Assembly: GCA_947568835.1 (NCBI GenBank) | Contig: OX387607.1 | Coordinates: 13,841,701-13,905,700, forward strand | Source: Protonemura montana | Taxonomy: Eukaryota > Arthropoda > Insecta > Plecoptera > Nemouridae | Reading direction: 5' to 3' | Length of the DNA stretch: 64,000 nt | Part shown: positions 59,901 through 64,000 of the stretch, one piece after another | Position numbering within the stretch: position 1 is the stretch's first letter | Layout of the letters: each line of letters starts with the position of its first letter | The notes under the pieces: model-generated | Databases searched by the model: none | Told to the model about the DNA's origin: nothing | What the model saw: only the letters and a program-made list of their open reading frames with translations | Made by a program: the position numbers and the translations under genes

Positions 59901-62900
59901 CAGAGACTACATTGATTAAGTGACCGTTTTTTAGTGGTCTGTTAAGAACGTAACAGTGCGCCATTTCGTTATTATCTTGGCAACAGCCAATCAGAAGATG
60001 TTTTTTGTGTGTTAACAATCTTTTAATTACTGAATGGAGTATTGAAAAACCAGCACTTAGATTTAAATCTATTTAAATCTCCAGATCTGAGGAAGTGGCT
60101 TTGCAAGTAGTCTAAAGAAGAACAATTATATTGTTTTATAATTAATATTTAATTGTATATCTTTTTAATTCTGAACGTTCACTAGTTGTAAAGAAAAACC
60201 AACTTTTTCGAAAAGAATTTTTATTGAAAAGGGAAAAAAGTATGGCATCATCACCTAGCACACAATGTCTATTTTCGATATTGTTTGGACGTTTATCAGT
60301 CAGTTGTGAACCCCTTTGGCCAGGTTTGGCTGCAATTAGTTCCCCTGGAAAAACACAAGTCTACTCGGGGTTGAAACCAAAACCTTGTCAATAAAATGAA
60401 ATGAAATGAGATGAGAAACCTTTATTTGCTCCATTGTTACCATTGTAAAAAATTGCCTATTTCCTCTCTTTTCAATCTTTTTTACTGGAAAAGTTGCAGA
60501 ATAGGGGTCCTGAACGCCATATCATTGGCACTAAGAGAATGGGTTGTGGCAGGTATTGGCAAAGCGACCGTTTGTGAAAGTCAGAGCCCGCTCACCTGCA
60601 GGTACATCTCCTCCCCATCCCCGAACGGGTCCCCGCACTTGGTGCACCTCGCACATGTCGGGTGGAAGTGGTGATTGTCACCGGCCTGCAGCACCTTGCC
60701 CGAGATGTAGCGGTTGCAGTATGCGCACTTCACGCCGAATTGCTTCTGGTAGTCCTTCTCGCAGTACGGGATTCCGTCTCTGTAGGGACAGGGCAAAGCG
60801 TTGGTTTCAGTCATTCGCTGAGCTAGAGATCCAACCGTTTGGACTGGCGGTAGACGAACGAGTTTCACTGCATTAGGTTTAAATTACAAAAACACTTTCA
60901 TGGAATGTTGGGATTTAAGCATAGCAGGGTTTGCAATGTTGTGATGTCAATTTTGTATTTATTTGCTGTTGACTTAATTTTCTCTAGTGCAAAAAAGGCA
61001 GTTTATTTTTATGCTTCAAAACCTCTTTCTTTCAAAAGAGAGATTTGAAATCCAAGAACAGAATGGGCAACAGATAAATAGCAACTCCGTACCATTTTTT
61101 GTTACACTGAAACAAAATATGGGTCTTTATTTCTTGTTTTCTCCATTATAAATTGCCAGAAGACTACAGATCGCATCTCATTACACTGATACGTTACAGA
61201 ATCCCTGGCAGTTCCACTAAATTCTGCACGGTTTGCCAGTAACGGTTGACAACACATTATCGCGACTTTAATTGGTAACCCTTACACATCACTCACTGAA
61301 TAAAAATCCTTGCTGTTACCGACGCCATGGCCCTGACTACTGGTTACAGAGTTATGCTGCAAGATAAGGCTGAAAGATAACTGCTATTCCTTATCTGGTC
61401 AGATTAAAGGATGTCTTCATAGAACAGGAATAACGAAATGCCCCACAATCATAAGGGGTTTAACTTTAAGTCCCTAAAGTAGGCAAACATTTTTGAAAGT
61501 AGGTTAGCCACACTTTTATTGTCTGGATTACCTGATGCACATCTCATTATCCCATTGATTGACACATGGGACTAAACGCTGTTCGCTCTGTACTCACTTT
61601 CCCATGTACTCTCCGTGCAAGACTGCATCGCACGTGCGGCACTTGAAGCACCAGATGTGCCACTGCCGTTCCAAAGCAATCAGCGCCTGACCCTCCTTAA
61701 GTTCTTCTCGGCACCCGGCGCACTCTGAAAGGAAGAGAAGTTAGCACCATTGTATTCCCAGGAGAGGAGATGGTGTAGAAGCATCAGAAATCCACAGGGG
61801 ATTAATATACTACAAGTTACTAAGGGGGAGACGTTGTGGCTACACACAGTTCGGTCACCTAAAGAAAGTTTAGTTGTTGCCAGTATTTTTCAATAAGATT
61901 TAAAAACAGATATTTTTGAAATACTATGAGCCAATTTCAGTTGATCAGGTGCCAAAAATTTCCTCCTTATAGGGAAGCTAATTTCGAAATATTTCGCTGA
62001 CCGAAAAACCCGCTTCCCGCACTCATACAAGTAGGAAGCGTAAATTGTTATTGAACATTTTTTTTGAACACTAGCCAAGATGATCTCGACAAGATTTTTT
62101 CCACCATGTGAACTGGGAACTTTTGCCACTGAAATTATCAGAGGTTTGGCTACCAAAGAGGCAAATCTTCAGTGACCGAGCGAGCTTACCTGGCCCGTTG
62201 AGGCTTGACGGACTCGCTTGCAGCGACTGGCTCTCTCTGATGGGGATGTGCACGCAATTCTGACACAGTACCTCCTTGCCGGTGTAAGTGACGCGGTCCC
62301 CAGAGGGAAACGGGAGGCGGCATCTGCAGAATGAAGACTCACCGTTAGCTAAAATCACTCAATCATTATAGTGAAAATGCTAACGATAAGGCATTTTCCT
62401 TAAATGTATGAGTATGAGTCTCCCTGTTAACTCTACCCATACAAGTTAATCTGTGGTATTTGGCAAAGATCTGAATAGCTTTGATTCTCTTTGGAGTGGT
62501 ATCGACTTCAGATCACTCAAGTGAAGCACTATTGAGGGCAATATGAAGAGGTTCAAGGTTTAAGTCCTCCTCAGAGATATGGTTCCTTGGTAACAGGACT
62601 TGCTGACAATCTCAGATTTTTTTTTACTAAAAATGCCTCTAGATTGAATAAAATCTGTTGGGCAAAAAGGAGAAGGACACAGCTTTCAAAGCTTGAGATG
62701 GCCTGAGCAGCAAAGAATGAAACCATTTACAGCCTTGTTCACAGCAGCCTCACACTACTATTACCCAGAATTGCAAGTTTCTACTAAACCGTGAATACGA
62801 GTGGAAGATCTTAAATTCGACAAGTTTTGGCCTCGGTTTTATGTGCCACAACAACATTTCGATCGTTTTTCACTGAAGGCACTTGAGTAGACATGATCGA

Positions 62901-63274
62901 AACATCATTTGACTAGCAAAACAGAATAGTTCACAGAAAAAACCCTCACCTCTACAATCTGTTATATTTCTTTAGCATCCTGAGCTATCGTAACCTTAGT
63001 AAGTTCCTTAACTTATATTTTCCTTTGTCTATGTAATATATTATTATAAACAGCAAGTCTCTACTTGAGTTTTGGTTGGACAAGCTCAGTTCTGACCTGG
63101 CACACGTGAAGCACTTCTGATGGTACGTGTTACCCAGCGCTGAGACAACCTCGCCCTCCACGTAGTCTCGGCAGACGGCACACTTGGTGCCGAACTGGCG
63201 CTGGTAGTCGGCGCTGCAGAAGTAGTCGCCGTCCTTGCAGAAGAAGCCGCCTTGCGCCAGGGTGTTGGCACACA
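47815..63274 (-). CDS. ABLIM: abLIM/UNC-115 actin-binding LIM protein; 5' end outside window
   Basis: Actin-binding LIM proteins link signalling to the actin cytoskeleton, for example in axon guidance; the C-terminal villin headpiece binds F-actin and the N-terminal LIM domains bind partners. Sixteen coding exon positions with GT-AG borders and matching phases give about 750 codons: second finger of LIM1, LIM2, LIM3, LIM4 (ending AIWHPRC), a Ser/Pro-rich linker, the GLILREYNKEHRYPEDISRI block, a charged coiled-coil-like segment (LSKIATGIGKVF), the KPGYGLKSSTLPASGRNG block, IYPYHLL..LPADVDRLNLE and the headpiece ending RRNDIKRRARLF. Vertebrate abLIM1 is of similar length. The first LIM finger and start codon lie right of the window. 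One position has two alternative exons, and one exon has an alternative 3' end. Confidence 0.95.
48760..48951 (-). CDS. ABLIM: abLIM exon: linker into the villin headpiece
   Basis: A 64-codon exon including YSPHIRRSLPNMNHMSNEPA, KIYPYHLLHITNYRLPADVD and RLNLE. The last part is the N-terminal portion of the headpiece module, matching IYPYELL..RLPKDVDRTRLE. The acceptor is ccctcag|AAT and the donor GAG|gtacgt. Confidence 0.93.
49433..49700. repeat. Dispersed repeat related to the 3.2-kb foldback (abLIM intron)
   Basis: Carries TTATTTCTTGCAGATTACTT, ATTTGAGACTGGTTTATGCT, GATATTTTGAGTTTTAAT, GCCATCGGATGGCAGC and GCCGGCTCGTTGGCTCAGCA in the same order as the 34.87-kb copy. Confidence 0.65.
51119..51150 (-). 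CDS. ABLIM: abLIM 32-nt microexon (predicted)
   Basis: Predicted because the flanking exons have incompatible phases (1 out, 0 in). This segment between tttcagcag and gtacgt is 32 nt, enters at phase 1 and leaves at phase 0. It encodes SSISEVDRRAL with the split codon, following KSD in the style of KSDIS in other abLIM proteins. It needs transcript support. Confidence 0.55.
52216..52349 (-). other. ABLIM: Possible alternative terminal extension of abLIM with poly(A) signal
   Basis: Past the gtgagt donor the abLIM frame continues for 34 codons (SEYGFAAMLLPGQAVDTLL, then KCNEKRAGFAAFGSN) to TAA at 52248-52246. AATAAA lies 25 nt after the stop (52221-52216). This layout fits a composite terminal exon giving a product without the headpiece. 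Confidence 0.5.
52350..52419 (-). CDS. ABLIM: abLIM exon: GDFSFSALGDKTHSTEFSS
   Basis: A 70-nt exon encoding GDFSFSALGDKTHSTEFSSA and ending KSD, a conserved invertebrate abLIM block. The acceptor is ttgcag|GGT and the donor GACA|gtgagt, leaving phase 1. If the donor is ignored the frame stays open to a TAA at 52246. Confidence 0.88.
53427..53524 (-). CDS. ABLIM: abLIM alternative exon B (paralogue of exon A)
   Basis: A 98-nt exon: two bases plus 32 codons reading VSALRHVPKPGYGLAPRSHT and FSTTGGSVSNIG. PKPGYGL and the preceding SAL-H pattern repeat exon A. The acceptor is gtaccag|TGG with a weaker pyrimidine tract, and the donor is GGA|gtaagg. The intron separating it from exon A is 65 bp. 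Read as a tandem exon duplication used as an alternative to A. Confidence 0.8.
53590..53681 (-). CDS. ABLIM: abLIM alternative exon A (KPGYGLKSSTLPASGRNG)
   Basis: A 92-nt exon: two bases completing a split codon, then 30 codons reading ISASALHQAPKPGYGLKSST and LPASGRNGGY. It is the counterpart of the SLPGYGRNG motif in vertebrates. The acceptor has a strong pyrimidine tract (about 53692-53712) and the donor is TAC|gtaagt. It enters phase 1 and leaves phase 0, exactly like exon B. Confidence 0.9.
54966..55082 (-). CDS. ABLIM: abLIM exon: SPSRNVDHPRPWEEEE segment
   Basis: Encodes SPSRNVDHPRPWEEEELMDH and SSSYRSSVGRSVGTIPSYN. It leaves phase 1, which is the entry phase of both alternative downstream exons. 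The acceptor is gtcag|CTC and the donor AACG|gtaagc. Confidence 0.88.
55200..55435. mobile_element. Foldback element in abLIM intron, copy 1
   Basis: GCATCACGTGGTGCAC..TTTGTCGAGAAATTG (about 55220-55250) is mirrored by GAAATTTCTCGAAAAATGCA..CACCACACCAATTT (about 55385-55425). It resembles the copies at 57.4 and 59.5 kb. Confidence 0.5.
55540..55726 (-). CDS. ABLIM: abLIM exon: charged helical segment
   Basis: Encodes KEEEELSKIATGIGKVFLQN, VREREKMRQWKMSNMDPRN and EPAYRLRYESPVNA, the counterpart of the GLGQLILKEEMEKE helix. It is likely a short coiled coil. The acceptor is tcacag|AAA and the donor GCAT|gtaagt. Confidence 0.9.
56278..56399 (-). CDS. ABLIM: abLIM exon: acidic segment
   Basis: Encodes RRRRWSDTYKGVPISDDEDE followed by KTEEDEIFAADRKLK. 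The basic-then-acidic layout matches the RARRFSSGGEEDD region of vertebrate abLIM. The acceptor is ttgtag|AGC and the donor AAG|gtatgg, leaving phase 0. Confidence 0.87.
56947..57192 (-). CDS. ABLIM: abLIM exon: conserved linker with FPAPPYPYTDP
   Basis: Encodes FSACGHSSNRKSGMKVLVDS, then PRPKSPHMNNEEPIELAHFP and PKIDRDDFPAPPYPYTDP, the counterpart of PKIETDHWPGPPSF in vertebrates. The acceptor is gtttag|CGT and the donor CCCG|gtgagc. Confidence 0.92.
57414..57540. mobile_element. Foldback element in abLIM intron, copy 2
   Basis: AGAAGAAAATTGGCATCGCG with GTCGAGAAATTG is mirrored by GAAATTTCTCCAAAAGTACA..CACGTTGCCAATTTTCTCTC, giving arms of about 35-45 bp around a short loop. Confidence 0.55.
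57714..57927 (-). CDS. ABLIM: abLIM exon: GLILREY / DISRIYTYSYL block
   Basis: Encodes SPGLILREYNKEHRYPEDIS, RIYTYSYLTEEPLHGYLKRP and DKPPTSPHFHRP, a block I associate with invertebrate UNC-115 and abLIM proteins. The donor is TCCT|gtgagt, phase 1. The acceptor may instead be 24 nt downstream (start 57903); both keep the frame and would add or remove VPDLWLGQ. Confidence 0.88.
58615..58695 (-). CDS. ABLIM: abLIM exon: short linker exon
   Basis: An 81-nt exon encoding FSIRSRTPSLNGSIYNRDS and ending NSLHRK, phase 0 to 0, so it could be skipped without shifting the frame. The acceptor is ttcacag|TTT and the donor AAG|gttggt. The RTPSLNGSIY stretch is consistent with the abLIM linker. It is less certain than its neighbours. 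Confidence 0.7.
59460..59615. mobile_element. Foldback-family copy 3 in abLIM intron (one arm clear)
   Basis: GAAATATCTCGATAAGCTAA, CCACGTGACGCCAATTACGC and TCTTTCCTTCTTCACCACAA follow the order of the right arms of the 55.4- and 57.5-kb copies. Confidence 0.5.
59709..59870 (-). CDS. ABLIM: abLIM exon: end of LIM4 and Ser/Pro linker
   Basis: Starts GTAIWHPRCGPG, the end of LIM4 where the final ligand is Cys, then continues NGSLENGHCTDSESVKEPPR and ends VSEIH. The acceptor is ggcag|GGA and the donor CAT|gtacgt; 54 codons, phase 0 to 0. Confidence 0.9.
59926..60050. mobile_element. Short TIR element (MITE-like), copy 2, in abLIM intron
   Basis: TTTTTTAGTGGTCTGTTAAG, AACGTAACAGT, TTGGCAACAGCCAATCAGAA and GTGTGTTAACAATC align in order with 28241-28371. 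It ends near ATTGAAAAAC. Confidence 0.6.
60596..60779 (-). CDS. ABLIM: abLIM exon: LIM3 second finger and LIM4 first finger
   Basis: Encodes DGIPYCEKDYQKQFGVKCAY, CNRYISGKVLQAG, HFHPTCARCTKCGDPFGDG and EEMYLQ. All zinc ligands are present. The acceptor is ctacag|AGA and the donor CTGCAG|gtgagc, phase 0. Confidence 0.95.
61598..61724 (-). CDS. ABLIM: abLIM exon: LIM3 first finger
   Basis: Encodes ECAGCREELKEGQALIALER, QWHIWCFKCRTCDAVLHGEY, a complete CxxC..HxxCxxC half-LIM. The acceptor is tttcag|AGT and the donor GGGAAA|gtgagt. No ORF longer than about 42 codons marks it, but phase fits both neighbours. Confidence 0.92.
62190..62323 (-). CDS. ABLIM: abLIM exon: LIM2 second finger
   Basis: Encodes CRLPFPSGDRVTYTGKEVLC followed by QNCVHIPIRESQSL, the second finger of LIM2 and the linker to LIM3. 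The acceptor is ctgcag|ATG and the donor CCAG|gtaagc. One leftover G makes Glu with the next exon. Confidence 0.93.
63097..63274 (-). CDS. ABLIM: abLIM exon: LIM1 second finger and LIM2 first finger
   Basis: Encodes LAQGGFFCKDGDYFCSADYQ, then FGTKCAVCRDYVEGEVVSA, LGNTYHQKCFTCA. Zinc-ligand pattern C..C..C..D closes LIM1, and CxxC..HxxCxxC opens LIM2. The acceptor is cgacag|TGT and the donor GCCAG|gtcaga. A split AG codon joins to the next exon as Arg-Cys. Confidence 0.93.
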
Positions 63275-63602
63275 CTGTCGACATAAAGGAGTTTGTTGAA
63301 AAGAGAATAAAGTTTAATAGGTTTAACAACTGTAATTTTGTTTCCCTCCATCTTCATAAATCTTGAGATTTTTCTACTGTGTTGTAAGATTTTTTTTTGA
63401 TTTTCTGGTTATGTGAAGGACCATAGATTGAAAATAAAAAAAAAAAATTATAATTATTAACTAGGGGGGTTAGATGGATAATAATTGCATCGAGATTCGA
63501 GATAAGATACTGAACGTTTTCAATGTGGATATTAGAGTAAGATGATAAAAAATGCTGAAACTTTTTTTTAGGTACTTTCTTCATTGAAGATTGATTAGTG
63601 AG

Positions 63603-63821
63603 GTTGACGCACTGTTTTGACAATGGGCACTCGTCTAATGGCATCAGTGAATGAGTGGATGACGATGATGATGTAACTAGCCTAGCCGGGAAGGAAAACC
63701 CGGTGCCAGCTCTTGGCAAAAAGCACCAAGGGGACCACCGGCTTAACGTCCCTTCCAAAGAACAGCATAACGCAAACAACAGGATATCTCCACAGATCCA
63801 TGCTGTCGAGAGGTTGATAAG
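63603..63821 (-). mobile_element. 5S rRNA-derived SINE, copy F (5'-truncated, no 5S head)
   Basis: Contains GACGCACTGTTTTGACAATG, GATGACGATGATGATG, AAACCCGGTGCC, CACCAAGGGGACCACCGGC and CATGCTGTCGAGAGGTTGAT in the order of copy D's 3' part and central domain, then stops. It lies in the abLIM intron upstream of the first visible exon. A long frame across it (63354-63953) is a by-product of the SINE. Confidence 0.85.
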
Positions 63822-64000
63822 GTAACAAGATAAGATCAGGACTCGTGGAAGAATATTTTCGGGGACGTTACTAACTAGCGTATCCCTAATACCATGGCGA
63901 CAATCACGTTTGCCATGGAATGGACATGGGTAAAAACTGTGAACGTGATGCAAACAATTCCCAAGTGAACAATACCATCAACTTAAAATAATTTCATTTC

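Noticed and set aside
63354..63953. 199-codon minus-strand reading frame, the longest in the window
   Set aside because: Its middle is the antisense-free reading of SINE copy F and the rest is AT-rich intron; it has no family motifs or splice support.
1..64000. CRISPR arrays, operons or other prokaryotic systems
   Set aside because: No regularly spaced identical repeats with unique spacers and no intronless gene strings; the window is eukaryotic.

Overview
This window is nuclear DNA of an invertebrate, most likely a protostome; an arthropod-like lineage is my guess only. Genes are split by many short GT-AG introns. Exon reading phases join cleanly. Intergenic DNA is AT-rich and full of SINEs, foldback elements and satellite relics. 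There is no bacterial-style gene organisation. I placed exons by reading both strands, checking splice sites and phase, and comparing with remembered family sequences; no search was run.

Layout. (1) 1-7887, minus strand: the first 11 coding exons (about 688 residues) of ANAPC1, the largest scaffold subunit of the anaphase-promoting complex. It starts at 7887 and runs off the left edge. (2) About 8890-11270, plus strand: a compact intronless gene with a TATA box, a CCAAT box and an AU-rich 3' region, encoding a 141-residue serine-rich basic protein (9310-9735) that I do not recognise. It is divergent from ANAPC1. (3) About 11.3-47.8 kb: roughly 36 kb with no protein gene I can support. It holds six-exon-free stretches of repeats: five of the six copies of a 5S rRNA-derived SINE, tRNA-derived repeats, two non-LTR retrotransposon 3' ends, a hairpin with a hammerhead-ribozyme-like core, a 114-bp satellite with solitary relics, foldback/TIR elements, GC-rich islands and clusters of palindromic or heat-shock-type regulatory motifs. 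(4) 47815-63274, minus strand: the 3' sixteen coding positions of an abLIM/UNC-115 gene (actin-binding LIM protein), from the second half of LIM1 to the villin headpiece and stop. Its 5' end lies beyond the right edge. A sixth SINE copy sits in its first visible intron.

The most interesting observations are in the abLIM gene: a tandem pair of homologous exons whose phases forbid joint inclusion (probable mutually exclusive splicing), and an exon that can read through to a stop with a nearby AATAAA, predicting an isoform without the headpiece. Next are the 5S-derived SINE family with visible target-site duplications, a locus where two different elements inserted at the same short target, and the hammerhead-like hairpin. 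ANAPC1 (cell-cycle ubiquitin ligase) and abLIM (actin cytoskeleton) are functionally unrelated neighbours.
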